This document shows positions 11,001-23,251 of a DNA stretch of 64,000 bases, piece by piece (position 1 is the first letter of the stretch; each line of letters opens with the position of its first letter). Under the pieces are notes generated by a model, which made no database searches, was not told where the DNA came from, and was given only the letters and a program-made list of their open reading frames with translations. The translations under genes were made by a program, and so were the position numbers. The stretch lies in NCBI RefSeq assembly GCF_021155765.1, contig NC_060107.1:11332501-11396500 (forward strand). The letters are read 5' to 3'. Source of the stretch: Diprion similis. Lineage: Eukaryota; Arthropoda; Insecta; Hymenoptera; Diprionidae.

Positions 11001-13645
11001 TTTTTCCGGTTGTCCTCGATCAACCAGGGAATCCCCCCCCTCCCCCTCCCCCCACTCCCTCCCCCCTCACAACCCCTTTGATTGGTAACTTGGCCCTTGA
11101 AGGTAGAAGTTGAGCCTCAGCATCTCGCGTTGCTTACAATCTAGAAATATAACTGTGATACCTAGATTTTGAATGGGGAAATCCACCCTCTTGAAGGGAG
11201 TGGTTAGAGTTGAGTTGAGAATCTGGAGAAATTGGGGGATTGTTTTTTAATTATTTGGAGGTGATTTTAAGGCATGTGTTAAAAAAATTTCGACGAGCCC
11301 TGAATAAGGAGAACCGTAGTGTAATATTCTCTCACGCAAAATTGGAAAATTGGAGTAATATTTTATTCAACTGATTGTGAGCGAGTTGAATTGTATTCAA
11401 ATGCTTCTTGAGAAGTATTTTTTATAACTCTGCTGACAATGCTTCCGAACGAAATCCTTTCCAAATGAAAAACTGTTCATTATTTTCTATTTTTCAAAGT
11501 AACCAGATCTTTCATTCTTGTGTCCTCAAATATGTATTAATTTTCGTGCAGAAAAACAAGAAATCGTTATTTAAAAATACACCTTCAGACTAAACAGGAA
11601 TCCAATCATTTTCAACTACTAATGAAATGAAAATATTTAAGAAACGACTCATCAATTCCAGGCGCAGTTGTGATTCAAAAACCTCCATTCTCATTGAATG
11701 ACGGTAAACCGATTCTTCCCTTCTTCCGTCCCGGGTTTTCAGGTTGCTCAAGGGAATCCAGTTGTAGTTGGATTCACACCATTCGGTTCACCTAACTGGG
11801 TAAACAAAGTTGTTGGGGGTAATAATTGGCCAGCAATCAGGACTCATCCTTATTTCGGGAAAACTCAGCCCTTCAGTATTTGGGAGAAGACGTTGAATTT
11901 ATTTTACTACGAGGTCGACGAGCTCTTGCGTCACTTCTACTACATGCCGAGGCAGCAGGAACTCGCTGATGAATTCATTGGGAAAAAGATGAGCAGATCG
12001 GTCAGCGAAATCGAGAAAAACGTCAGCATCATGCTGACGAACAGCTACGCAGCCTTGGATCCGGCAGCATTTTCACCTCCGAATGTGATCGAAGTCGGCG
12101 GATTGCACATCAAGGATTCGAAACCACTGCCTCAGGTGAATATCGGACAGCTTCAGGCACGTAAAAAGAGAGCGAAAGCTGTGAGTGAAACGCTTCGATA
12201 GTCTGATTGTTGGCAGGAAATTTTGAAGAATTTTTCTGAAGAAAAATTTGTTTAATGACTCCATAGATTGTCACCACGTTGTAGCATGAACATAAAATTC
12301 ATTCGCTCTAATAATATCAAGGGTTCTGGAAAATAGCTGTACCAAGTGAATTTTAACTGCCAAATTATAAAAAGATTATCCCTTCATTTTTTTTGCCAAA
12401 TCCCATAAAAGTTGAGTCGTTTCAGCAGCTTGTTTCCGTTCCATAAAATTTATACTCGTTAAATTGATATTGCATGCTTCAACCTTGATGTGTTTCGATG
12501 GTTTATGCTTGAACCAGGACATTCTGAAATTTCTCGACGACGCGGAAGACGGCGCAATCGTAATATCGTTCGGATCTAACATTCAAAGCAGCACCTTGGG
12601 ATCGGACAAACTAAAAATAATCCTAGCCGCTCTAGGTCAGCTGAAGCAGCGTGTTTTGTGGAAATTTGAGGCCACTGACTTGCCGGGCAGGCCGAAAAAC
12701 GTCATGATAAGAAAGTGGCTTCCGCAGAACGACGTTTTGTGTGAGTAATCAAAAGTTTCTGCCGATTTATCGATCACAGTCGGTCATCCGCTTTAGACGC
12801 TTGTATGTTATTCACCGATTTGAATTGGAGTTTTCTTTGTCCGAAATTTAGTCGAAATTTTTGAACGGAATAGTAAAAAACGTTTGCTGTATAACATATA
12901 AAGCCGAAACCGTAGGACCGAGTTATCGTTGCACAATTTATTCGCACGCAGCTCATCCAAAAGTCCGAGTCCTCTGGTCCCACTCCGGACTTCTCAGCAC
13001 CCAAGAGGCCGTCTGGTGGGGAGTGCCGTTGGTTGCAATGCCATTTTATATGGATCAGCACATGAACATTGATTTACTTGTTAAAAAAGGAGTTGCATTG
13101 TACCTCGACTACGAGTCTCTTACCACTGAAATGATTTTGGAAAGACTAAACAGAGCCATTCATGATCCCAGGTGAGAGATGCAAGAATAAAATTGAAGAA
13201 TTGTATAATGCAACTATAAGAGTCGTCGATAATTTAGCTCTTTTATGAAAATACATGGTTTCTTTTTTTTTTTTTTTTTTTTTTTTGTTTCCCTACGTTA
13301 AGGCGACATTCTTTGGCCTCCTTACTCAATTCGATAATCAGGCACAATGAATAATTTGTTTTCAGTATTTCCCGCCGAATGAAGGAGCTTTCTCGAGAGT
13401 ACAGAGATAGGCCGATGTCCCCCTTGGACTTAGCTGTTTGGCACGTTGAACACGCCTTCCGTAATCCTCGAGGACCGTTGAGTTCCCCTGGGAAAAATAT
13501 GAGCCGCATCGAACTCAACCTCTTGGATGTTTACGCGTTTCTCACGATCACCATTCTTGCGATTCTCTGGATTTCTAGAATTTTAGTTAGAGCATCGTTC
13601 CATTTATTCCACCTTCGACGAAGCCAAAAACTACATATCAACTAG
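8097..13645 (+). CDS. UDP-glycosyltransferase (UGT), six coding exons, 530 aa
   Basis: Exons: 8097-8336, 10133-10369, 11743-12135, 12518-12740, 12952-13171 and 13366-13645, all GT-AG, with intron phases 0,0,0,1,2. TGA two codons before ATG 8097 fixes the start. UGTs transfer a sugar from UDP-sugar to small lipophilic acceptors (toxins, hormones, pigments) in the ER lumen. Seen: N-terminal hydrophobic signal, the acceptor-site His of the SHH motif (about residue 39), candidate catalytic Asp in VIVQD (147), and an N-glycosylation site NRT (75-77). The UGT signature follows from about 364 (SHSGLLSTQEAVWWGVPL, then DQ at 399-400, which contacts the sugar). A C-terminal helix (about 493-512) and a basic cytosolic tail ending KLHIN complete it. 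Length fits the family. Oddity: WWG in the signature, where a His usually precedes the Gly. The UGT subfamily cannot be assigned by eye. Confidence 0.95.
9064..9165. mobile_element. Mariner/Tc1-type MITE in UGT intron 1
   Basis: A 98-bp element has perfect 15-bp inverted termini, CAGGGTGTCACAAAA at 9066-9080 and its reverse complement at 9149-9163, each flanked by TA. TA duplication and CAGGGTGT-type ends are typical of mariner/Tc1 relatives. The interior is too short to code. It sits inside the 1.8-kb first intron of the UGT. Confidence 0.8.
11033..11066 (-). repeat. C-rich tract (G-quadruplex-capable on the minus strand) in UGT intron 2
   Basis: A 34-base run of C interrupted only by single T or A residues gives five or more G-tracts of at least three on the minus strand. 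It stands out in an AT-rich intron. Confidence 0.6.
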
Positions 13646-13652
13646 ACTAGAC

Positions 13653-13658
13653 AATAAA
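13653..13658 (+). other. Candidate polyadenylation signal of the UGT
   Basis: AATAAA starts 7 nt after the UGT stop codon (TAG 13643-13645). This implies a very short 3' UTR unless a later signal is used. Confidence 0.45.
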
Positions 13659-16600
13659 AAAATAATTAAGTTATAATTTTTAATCGTTTTACACTGTCAC
13701 ATAACACCATCAGTTTCAGTTATAATTCACTCAACGTTTTTGATTTCTTTACGCCTGAGTGATACAAGTAAAACTGATTCTGTTCTAACAATTTCGGAGT
13801 GTAGATTTGAACTTCTTATTATATATTTATAACTAGTTAGATATACCAAATTATTTACAACTACCTATTATAAAAAAAAAATGCGATTCCTTTAAGTGAT
13901 GCGTGCTGAATTAATATAGAAGTAAACGTACATTAGAAAATCGTGACCGCAATTTTTCTAAGCCTCGTAAGCGTTGTCTAATAAGCTTACAAGCTACCTT
14001 ACCTCGAGGAATTTGCAGTTCCTGTTCCTGGTCCAAATTCATATGTAGGTCAATACTGGCGTTCAACTGATGATGCAATAGATCGCATCCTGTTTATCTC
14101 CCGTCAATTTCCGAAGGATCAGGCGTCATGCGTTACATGGACCAAATATTAACGGGTGATACCATTTATTACAACTATTATCAACCAATATTTATCCCAC
14201 GGACGGTAATCGTTGCTTCCTACAAGAGTTACCGACCAATGTGTTTCCTGCCAGGACCTTATCCGAAGCCGGAAAGGGTGGTCGGAGAATTGCAGAGTTC
14301 TGTAAAAAATTGATATCATTCATGGACAACTACAATCCAATCACCAACTTATCAAAAATCTTCAAAGTCCGCCATGTTTGTTACCAAAATTTTTTTTTTT
14401 TCAATAAATATTTGGGATATTTATAACGTATCATTTCTCATTCAACAACAACGATCAGATATCAAATCGTAATATTTTCGGCAGTCTGAAAAATAATCGA
14501 ATCGAGTTCCAAACAAATGACAAAACAATTTTTTTCTCAATGGTCGCTAGATTAATATTTCGTAGATTATCATTTTTTGTTACGTGGAATAAAGAGGATG
14601 TATTGAATTTTCATAAGTTTGAAATGTAGCTTCGAGCATAATCTTGTTTTATTATGTTTCTTTTTTTTTTTTTTATATGTATATATATTTTTCTTGCCTA
14701 GAATTCAATCTTTTTAGTATAGAATGTCTGGCGCTCGTTTTACGAGAGGTAACGTGAATTGTTGCCACGTACGTGTATGTACGGATGTCACTGATCGCTC
14801 AGATTGTCGCCTTTAAGGAGGAGTAGAGGGTACGAATTCATTGCCGATAAAGTTCTCCATCAGCCAAGTGACAATCCACTTTTAGTACAGTATACTCTTC
14901 TCGATCTCAGATAGAACATTGTCGACTTAAATTTTTCAATTTTACATACATACCGGTGTGTTTTTGAACAAATACAGGTTTTGTAGGAAAAAATAAAAAA
15001 AAATTAGACCGAAATTTTATGTGAATAATTAAGTATGTATATTATAAACGAACTTTGAAATTCCTCCTTGAGTATCGTCTTCTATTTTCTAATCAGGCCA
15101 GAATGTGGTGTTGTGAGTATACTTCTTTCTCCAAAAAAGTTTCTCTCTCGCGTTGAACTGGACTTAAGTAAGATGAGTACCAACGGCATCAAAATACCCT
15201 AGATCAGTGGTGATTAATTGTTGTGACGTTGAATCTGCCCAGGGAAAAAATGAGCGGGACTTTAAATAATTTACACCACAACTATACATGATGGTATAAC
15301 CGAGCAGGTTAGCGTTCGCCGGAAAAATAATTCCCTAGTAATATAGGGATTTCTTTAGACAGTTGGTACGCATCTCACTTAAAGGCTTTGACCTCGAAGA
15401 AAGGGGCGTGTCGTAGGAGTTCTAAGTACACCATGTATACTCAGACCACGAGCCAGACTGACAATGAGACTAATTACAACGCAGGGGATCCAAATCAGTA
15501 CCTACACAAGAAAGAAAAGTGAAGTTTCCCGTGCTTCTTTCGGTATTTTCACTCTAGACTTTTTTTTTTCTTCGTTTTACAACTTTTTTCACTTTTCGTC
15601 GCTCTGTTGAAGATTGAAGTGTTGCGCTTTGGGCTAAAATGGCTATTACTGATCTCAAGATAATCTTGCGTTTTGTGAGGTTAGACGGACTTAATTATTC
15701 CCTAAACGGTTGCAGATAGGATCTGAAATTTTCAGAGTTGTATTCGATTACCAGGCAGGATGAAAACTTTACATTCTTTGTGTCTGAAACAAATATGAAA
15801 ATCAAGAAGTATTATTTTTATTAACTTCAACGTTGGTTCCCTGGGAAATTATATTTTTCGCTCGGTTATCGTAACGAATGAAACATCAGTGAACAGATTA
15901 CTGTGTTCTCGATTTTAAGATCTGTGCGTAACGTGTTGTTAATACTAAAAAATGTTGCATGACAGAGAAAATTCATTGAAATACCTTTTTTTCTGTCATT
16001 TATACTGTCACTAAAATACTTTCTTCATATCATATTGGCATCACTGAGTGTTTAATCTTATAAAATGGCACCGACATTGAACATGTTCAGCAAATGGGAA
16101 TATTGAATGAGAAATTGACGACTGAAAACAAAAGAACAACTGTTTCAGGGTAAAACTGTAAAAAAATGTAAAAAACAGTCTTTTGAATAAAATAACTCGA
16201 AATCGAACGAATTTACTAGATTTATAACCGGTTCGAAGCAGTTTGAAACGAAGCACCGATATCTGTGCGTCTATTATAATTTCCGTGTTTTTTTTTTACC
16301 CATTTTTTTGAAAATCTTCGGAGCTTACGAACACAATAAATTTATGAATACTCAATCATGTACCTACACGCAAATCTCGCAATGTAATTAATCAAAGTAT
16401 CGATCTCTGGCCCAATAATCTCCCTAAAATGTCCAAAGACCATTCTCACTAATAAATATCATTCATTCATTCATTCATTCATTCATTCATTCATTCATGC
16501 GTCCTTCTCCACTTCCCATCGCTACGTTTCTGCACATTCACTAACGCACGTTCGTGGCTGCTAACAAAATCCCTAACAGATTTGATTGCTGCTCTGCCTT

Positions 16601-17750
16601 TCTTGCCGCACTCGGGTATTTCATTCTCTTTGCAATTCTTCGGAGTAGACTGAATAGTGCGCTTATTTCTCTAAGCGATCGTTCGACCGTTCGACGCGAA
16701 CCCGATTCTCGAATTGTGTTTCCTCGTTCAATTTTCACGGTCCTCTTTCCCTCTATCTATCTAAGGTAGGTACTATGTTTGCAGTATTATATATTGGAAT
16801 TGGCTCGCCTACGGGTGTAAGTCTGCATTGTGCAGCGTTATTGTTAAAGTCTGCCGTAACTCTGATACTCGACGAATTGATCAATAGCATTTTGATGGTT
16901 TCTAATCATTTCATATTGTTATTCATAAAGAGTACCTCGTATTTATATTAGGATGTCTTGTTTGGAAGCGAAATTCTTTTTCCAATCGCTCATGTAGAAA
17001 ATATCTTACCTACTCCTAAAAAAAAGTTCCTGATTACCTACTATATCGCGAAAAACAGTGAGTCACGGTTATTGATGGTGAGTTATATGGACCAGAAATT
17101 TCACGCATTTTGGAGATGATTATAAAAAAACAGACGAAATTTTATCGATAGTGTGCAACTTGACAATATTTTGGTGACTTATAATCTTAAAACTGTTTTA
17201 ACACAAAAATCAATTGAGGTCGTTGAAGAATATTTTCATGTGTTTGTTGAAAGTTTCATAAAAGAAGATTGAAGCTAAAGAAGTTAAGTAATTTTACATT
17301 AAGCAACGAGTGCGGTGATAAAATCTTGCATAACATTGTGATAAATATGTTAGTGAGCTCGTATATGCTTCAAATCTCAACTTGAATCTATCGAGAAGAA
17401 TTTCTGCACAAACTCGAGCGAATATTATAGAAGTTTGTTACATTTATTTCACAGCTCCTGAAATTATATGGCAATATAAGCAAGAGTAAAAGTGAGGTTA
17501 GAGGCCACGTTATTTGGTCTAGAATTTTTTTATAAAAATTCGCTATAATTCGCTATAATTCGACTACATATGCATAATCATTTTGCTACTTATTTCCTTG
17601 ACGAAACGATGCGATGCCAATGCCATGCATGCTGGGATGCAAAGGTGTAAAAACGGCAGTATATTGGTCACAAAATTTACATTAAATTTATCACAACATC
17701 TCTTGTACGGAGTGAATTCATAACGGCTGCATGGTCTTTCGTTTGTTAAA
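13659..17750. other. Gene-poor stretch after the UGT
   Basis: No supported exon was found. Two small frames were weighed: an open frame at 14128-14313 and a 29-codon frame at 15433-15522 (MYTQTTSQTDNETNYNAGD and onward). Neither has recognisable family features. A short direct repeat CGCTATAATT lies near 17540-17560. Confidence 0.4.
16460..16498. repeat. (CATT)n microsatellite
   Basis: Nearly ten uninterrupted CATT units. Confidence 0.95.
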
Positions 17751-17756
17751 ATTTAG

Positions 17757-17806
17757 TGCGCATGCGCTAAAATTCAAGAGCAGTTGTTTACCAAGGCAAC
17801 CAATCA
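17757..17806 (+). promoter_or_regulatory. Composite promoter-like cluster: NRF-1 site, X-box, CCAAT box
   Basis: TGCGCATGCGCT at 17757-17768 matches the palindromic NRF-1 (Ewg-type) core GCGCATGCGC. GTTTACCAAGGCAAC at 17786-17800 matches the RFX X-box, two inverted GTTNCC-type half sites. CCAATCA follows at 17800-17806. The three within 50 bp suggest a TATA-less promoter. On the plus strand an ATG-initiated 31-codon ORF follows at 18038, and a CAG/GTAAAT donor at 18157. RFX sites often mark ciliary genes, but the target here is unknown. Confidence 0.45.
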
Positions 17807-18037
17807 CCCGCTTCGAAAATCCCTAGATTCAGCAGCTTGAGGTTATTCAACTGTTGTTATGTTATTTGGTAAGGTTCTGGTTAGGTTATAGTTACATTGC
17901 ATTTGTAATATGTGAGCAACCAACAAGTGTTTTATTATTCTTATATTGATGCATACTGATTCTGGGTCTGAGATCGTTGGTCTGCTCTGTCGTCGAGCGA
18001 AATTTAGAGCAAAAATTCCCTATAAAGTGTGAAAATC

Positions 18038-18133
18038 ATGGCGGCGAAAGTGACAGATGGCAGCACAGGTGGCGGGAAATTAGAAACTTGTCTTTACATT
18101 GTAATGTTGCAAAACGATGAGTTTCTCGAATAA
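18038..18133 (+). CDS. Small ORF, 31 codons, unknown
   Basis: ATG in a strong context (AATCATGGCGG) opens 31 codons beginning MAAKVTDGSTGGGKLETC and ending at TAA 18131-18133. It lies about 230 bp downstream of the NRF-1/X-box/CCAAT cluster. The composition is protein-like, but the length is within chance and no family is recognised. TATAAA at 18021-18026 lies too close to the ATG to serve it. It could be a small peptide, a uORF of a longer transcript, or chance. Confidence 0.22.
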   Translation: MAAKVTDGSTGGGKLETCLYIVMLQNDEFLE

Positions 18134-18159
18134 TCGCAATTGAACTTCGCTGACAGGTA

Positions 18160-21090
18160 AATTCGTTTAACAGTTCCACGGTACCGCATAAGTGTTGACA
18201 TTTCAATGTGCGCTGATTGGCTACGAGGAATTCGCGCTCCGGATGAACGAGGGCAAATATTAGGCACCGATAAGTGATATATCGTGTATTTAGCGCTACA
18301 TGATTCGACCATTAAAATTCTTAAATCTATCGTGGCAGCTGTCGGTAGCTGAAAACTGATTAAAGGTTTATACTATTATAATTCGAGTGCCGATAGAAAT
18401 CGCTCCACTAATTTCTAAATGCAAGGCAACTTTTCGTTACTTTAGAAAGTTTTCATCGGTGGATTTCATCCTTCAGCTTCATTGCAGCAAATTATACTAC
18501 AAAAACGTTAATTTATATTGAAATTTTTGGTCAGCCAAGTTCACACCATTATATGCATTTTCACCGTATCAAACACAATCACACAGAACTACTTTGAACG
18601 AAATTATCAATTTATTACAAAGTATAATTAAAGCATCTCGTTTCGGCTAAGAATTTATTCTTTTCCAATTACTTATTATATGCTGATTATAATTTCACAA
18701 AAAATAAGTAATTCGATTTCTCTCTTGACGAAAATGAGATTTGTTATAATTTTCGGAATTGTTTAATCGAGGTAAAGGTGTATTAAAATTAAAATTTATC
18801 CAATTATTATGTCTGTAAACAATGATCAATCACTTCGACTTTGAATTCTAATAAGTGATTTGTCGCTGATAACGAAGATTAGAATTAACGGCAAAAATGG
18901 AAACTCTATCCCTAGATAAAACGTCATTACGCAGCCTCCGTCAAGTTTTAAAATTTGTCGGCCTTGAGCATAGAATTTAACATTCTTCAGAACCATTTAA
19001 AACTGATATTTGGTGTAACTTATTTGAAACAGAAATGTTCGAAAAATACGAGTAAAAAACAGAGCTCAAAATAATTCAGTTCCACGATTTAGAAGAACTT
19101 ACATAACTGTAGGAGTTTTCGAAACCGTGATTTCAAAGCAAAAAATTTGTTCATTTACCCGTCGAAATAATAGTTAACGAAAGTTTCTGAAAATAATTTT
19201 AGCTAAATAACAGCAGTTAAAAATTATTTTTATCAACCGAATATAGCGAAAATTTATTCGTTTCGATGCTCATCTATAATCGTTCATAACTTCAGTAATC
19301 GTAGAATTCTGTCTTTTTCATGTATAAAAATGATTCCATACCTAGCCAGTAAGCAATTTATTTTTCAACTCCGAATTTCTTTGAAAACGTTTTTAAGTCA
19401 CTTAAAACCCTTGATTTCATATGAATTATCCAAAATGTGTTATAGAGATAAAGAGAGAGAGAGAGAGAGAGTGAGAGATACTAATAATGAGCAACCGTGT
19501 AATTAAAGATCTCAAGCCCCAATCACAGAAGCGTTCAAATCCGCATTTAGGGGGGGATGAAGCGAAGTCAATTTCCGGTGTAACATTTCTACCAACACCG
19601 ATATTATCTGCTAGGGTAGGATGAATAACGCGAGCCTGCAAGCACAGGCTGAAGTCAACCAGACTCGCTTCCTGTTATACAAATCTCGCGTTTCCGTCGC
19701 CTCCATATCTGGATGCATACGCGAATGTTTGCCGTAGAAATCGAGGCGATGAAGGCTGCAGACCATCGCCATTACGAGCTATTTCCAGACTGGAAATTCG
19801 GTTAACCAATAAAGTTAATGATTCCATGGCAAATGAATAATTTTTTATTGCAATTTCGCAAAAAATTGAATTTATTTTAAAAAAACTGGATGATTTTTTA
19901 AATACCAGACACTTTCTATAAAGGAATTTTTATCCCCCTGAAACATCTAAGTAACTCTGCGGTATTTTTGAGAAGATTTATAATAATTCAATTGCTATTC
20001 CGATAGCATAATTTATAATTTTATTGCCAACTTTTAGCAATAATATAAATTTTTTAAACTGTTCCAGCGTTTTTCCACATGGCTTATATAACGAAGGTAA
20101 GAGTCCCTCAGCGGCGCTTCGTTGTACGAGGGTTGAAAAATTACGGCACGTGTCTACTGAATCCACGTCTCTTACTCCAATTCCGTAAAACTTGCAGGGC
20201 GTATAATTTTGAAGCGAGTTTTTGTACGTGTATACTGTATATATATATATATATATATGTGTATATGGGTTGGTGTGTAAAGATACACACGGCATGCTGA
20301 CGAGGTGCTGGCAGTGAGTATAGCATGAAAAATGGAGAAATTTTTTTTTATTTTTAACACCCTAGTATATACTTATAAATAATATGCCCAAGTTATAGAT
20401 TATTTAGAGGTTTATGGTGATACATTATATTTCTGTGCCATCAAAATACCGAAAGAACGATTTAATTCCTGAAACCATTTGTCAGAAATGAAAAGAAATG
20501 AAGATTTTATTTAAAAATCGAACGATTTTTTAAATTAAAACGGTAATTGTGATAAAGACGCGGTTGTATGGTTTTTATGGAAATTAACAAATTTTTCTAT
20601 TGTTTCAAAAAAGTATTTAATTATTTCAAGGTAGAAAAATGAGATAATGTGAAAAATTGAAAGAAAATGAAGGTAAAAATATAAAATAAATCACAGGGAA
20701 GATATAATTTTGTAAAAATTGTTATCACTCAGCCATGTTTCGTGATATGGATTTAATTTTGAAAGCATATTATAAAAACTAGTTACGTAGATATATGGGA
20801 AAAGTTCAAGCTTGAAAAAAGAACCGTTTACGATTAGATTTAAGAGATATTCTTTCGCGAGAATTTTCGTAATTCTTTTCTTTTTTTGGTTTGCTACGTA
20901 TAACAAGTGTTTTAGGGAAAGCGTCAAAATGTTGTTATTCACAAACGATGTGTATGCATACAGAGAGGTTCCCTCAGAAAAACCTGCTCGCAGTTTAGTT
21001 TATAGGTATATGCATAGCCAACTTCGTAAAAATGTTACTAGCATGGTGGACAGAGTGACCGATGCGTAGTAGATCGCGACGTTTTCTTAA
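18160..21090. other. Gene-poor stretch with microsatellites
   Basis: AT-rich sequence with a (GA)n run at 19452-19478 and a (TA)n run at 20238-20258. One splice-bounded 29-base segment at 20068-20096 is listed separately. Open frames on both strands between 19978 and 20360 overlap the TA run and are not accepted as genes. Confidence 0.4.
20068..20096 (+). other. Candidate micro-exon
   Basis: A pyrimidine-rich acceptor (AAACTGTTCCAG) is followed by 29 bases containing ATG GCT TAT ATA ACG AAG, then a strong donor GTAAGA at 20097. It would contribute Met-Ala-Tyr-Ile-Thr-Lys if translated. No partner exon is identified, and chance pairs of this quality are expected in 50 kb. Confidence 0.2.
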
Positions 21091-21091
21091 G

Positions 21092-21220
21092 GTGCGTTCC
21101 AAAACTAGATGTCAACGATGAAAACTCCCTAGGAGAAAGGCAGAGCGAGTCACGAACATATAGCAGCCGACAAGAGATAAAAGAATATAGATAGCACTGG
21201 GATCTAATTTCAGAACGCAC
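21092..21220. mobile_element. MITE family A, copy 2
   Basis: A 129-bp segment has ends GTGCGTTCCAAAA (21092-21104) and TTTCAGAACGCAC (21208-21220), with the shared interior AAACTCCCTAGGAG. It is homologous to 518-644 throughout. The left flank is TTAA and the right flank TTTTAA, so a TTAA target is possible but not proven. Confidence 0.7.
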
Positions 21221-22047
21221 TTTTAATAGACGGCATATTATGGTTAAATGTCACTTGCCAACCAATCGATTCTAGGGAATTTCTTCTTGTCAGCGAACGT
21301 TTGCTTCAGGCTGTGTCAATGGATGGCAGCCAATCAAAATGAAGCAAATTGAATAGCGCGAAATACGAACAGGTCCTTCCAAGAAAACCTCTGTGCGTAT
21401 ACCAAATACACGTATAAACGCGTGTATGTGTATGCAATAAAGAAAAAATATACGCGATGTGTTTTAATGCTGGACCTCGACACTGTAATCAACTCCCAAA
21501 GTTTGTGCTCGTCGGTCACAGCGGGTGGCCAATCACCAGATTGGATCATGAACGAGCTGAGAACCGCACAGTTTTTGTCATCCCCGGGTTACTGGTTGTA
21601 TATACATTTAGTTTTTGCAGCCTGAATTGCAGCCGGATTAAATAGAATAAGTTTCATTCAAATGGAATGTGTTAAACAGAGAAGTAGAGAGGGAAACAAT
21701 CGAACAATGATCGGATGCAAATTGTTGCACAAGAATTTCGATAACAATTTTTAATTTTTGCTTTTTTTAGTTCATTTTCCTCCACTTCAACTAAGTCAAA
21801 TTTTACAGTCAGCCCAAAATCCTATTAATCGTAGAATATTTGAAAGATTATATAAAAAACAATGACATTCAGTGGCATATAAATTTGGTAATTATCGTTT
21901 ATTTTGACAAATCAGATCTATAACTGCTTGCCAAAAATTTTACCATTTTCTAACCGAGCCATTTTTTTTTCTCAGATCTTTGACAACAAATAAATATATT
22001 TTATTATCACAAGACAAAATGTTTATCCAAAATCTGCAGACTTTCAC

Positions 22048-22076
22048 AAAAAAAAAAAAAAAAAAAAAAAAAAAAA
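22048..22076 (+). repeat. Poly-A run of 29
   Basis: Uninterrupted A run. No retroposed body or target duplication is visible next to it. Confidence 0.9.
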
Positions 22077-22770
22077 CGATTAGACTAATTTTTTAAATCT
22101 TATGCAACTGTAGAGGATCGAATATTTCCGTAACTTTCTTCCGTGTTGTGTGAAACTTTGTCTCTTGGACTTGGCAATTATGCGGAAGTTGGGGCGATCT
22201 ATTTTAATTGCAGGGTGAAGATATATTTAAACGATATGTAATACCAATTTCCGGTCGACGCAAGGGACGATACATAACGATGCTTTGATATAGTCGGCTA
22301 AATTTAAAGAATTTTACAATTGAGAGCTATTATGGCTAAAACTATCCCATTGATTTACACCACTTGATAATAAAAAATAGTAAGTTCTTCTAATTTTCAT
22401 ACGAACACGAAGAACACGAGTGTTTAACATTTCTGATTTGATTTTTCTGTTTGTGTGTTAGAGGGTGTCACAAAAAAAGGACACTAATGCAGATTTTTAG
22501 ATTTTTTCTGAAAACGATATGTCTAATAATCTTTAAACGATTCCTTAAATTACATGACAAGCCACAATTGCTTGAATGAAATTTACGGATTAAATTCTGC
22601 GTACGAAGAAAAAATCTTGAGTCTGTATTTAAGATGAGTCTTCATTTAGTCGCGAAGATAGAAGCCGATGAATTTGAAAAAATAATCGAATGAAAATTTT
22701 GATTCAAAGTGTTAAAATACAAAAAAGGGTCAAACGTTCAAATCTTGATATTCTATTCAAAATTCAGTGA

Positions 22771-23229
22771 TTAGAATTTATTTTTCTGTATTACATGGAC
22801 TTTTTTATGATAAGTTTCAACTTGATCAGTTTCGTTCGGTTGCACATCACAAACTTTCGCGACGAGCATCCTTAAGAAGGTGGCGGTGATTTTTTTTAAC
22901 GAAAGCATAACTTCTCTCCGTGAAGTCCATGCATGACCAGCGTCGTAAGAAACGCTGAGTCCTTGAAAAGGGGAGCCTTGAGGGAATCCTGACCGAACAA
23001 GGATTCCCCAGACCTCGATGCAACGAATCGCGACCGCCGGATATCGTCCGTGAAACGAACGCCGGCGCATGACTCTCTTCTTCTTTATCGCGCGTCCTTT
23101 TAATGCGTCGCGTCGAAAAATTTCCACACGTGTTATTACACGCATAGACTTGATTTCAAGTATAATCAAATCGTTTTTGATTGAAGGGTAAAACGACGCA
23201 AAAACATGCCAGCAGTCGATTGAAGCCAT
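22771..23229 (-). CDS. Unidentified 152-codon ORF downstream of a TATA/CRE-bearing repeat
   Basis: ATG at 23229 opens 152 codons on the minus strand, ending at TAA 22773-22771, in a local patch richer in G+C than its surroundings. The product is basic, with IKKKRVMRRR in the first half. It has no signal peptide, no clear membrane helix and no family motif that I recognise. AATAAA occurs within the last codons. The start lies 23 bp from a copy of the dispersed repeat at 23252-23345, in the same orientation; that repeat carries GATAAAATGGCGCC and TGACGTCA. The length is only moderately unlikely by chance. It may be a lineage-specific gene, part of a transposon, or noncoding. Confidence 0.28.
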   Translation of the reverse strand: MASIDCWHVFASFYPSIKNDLIILEIKSMRVITRVEIFRRDALKGRAIKKKRVMRRRSFHGRYPAVAIRCIEVWGILVRSGFPQGSPFQGLSVSYDAGHAWTSRREVMLSLKKITATFLRMLVAKVCDVQPNETDQVETYHKKVHVIQKNKF

Positions 23230-23251
23230 CTTATTTCAGCATTGGAAAATG

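Noticed and set aside
15433..15522. 29-codon plus-strand ORF with CACCATG context
   Set aside because: Too short and highly polar, with no promoter or splice support.
19978..20360. Overlapping frames on both strands around a TA microsatellite
   Set aside because: Open length is inflated by the TA repeat (Ile-Tyr runs). No splice support apart from the 29-base candidate listed.
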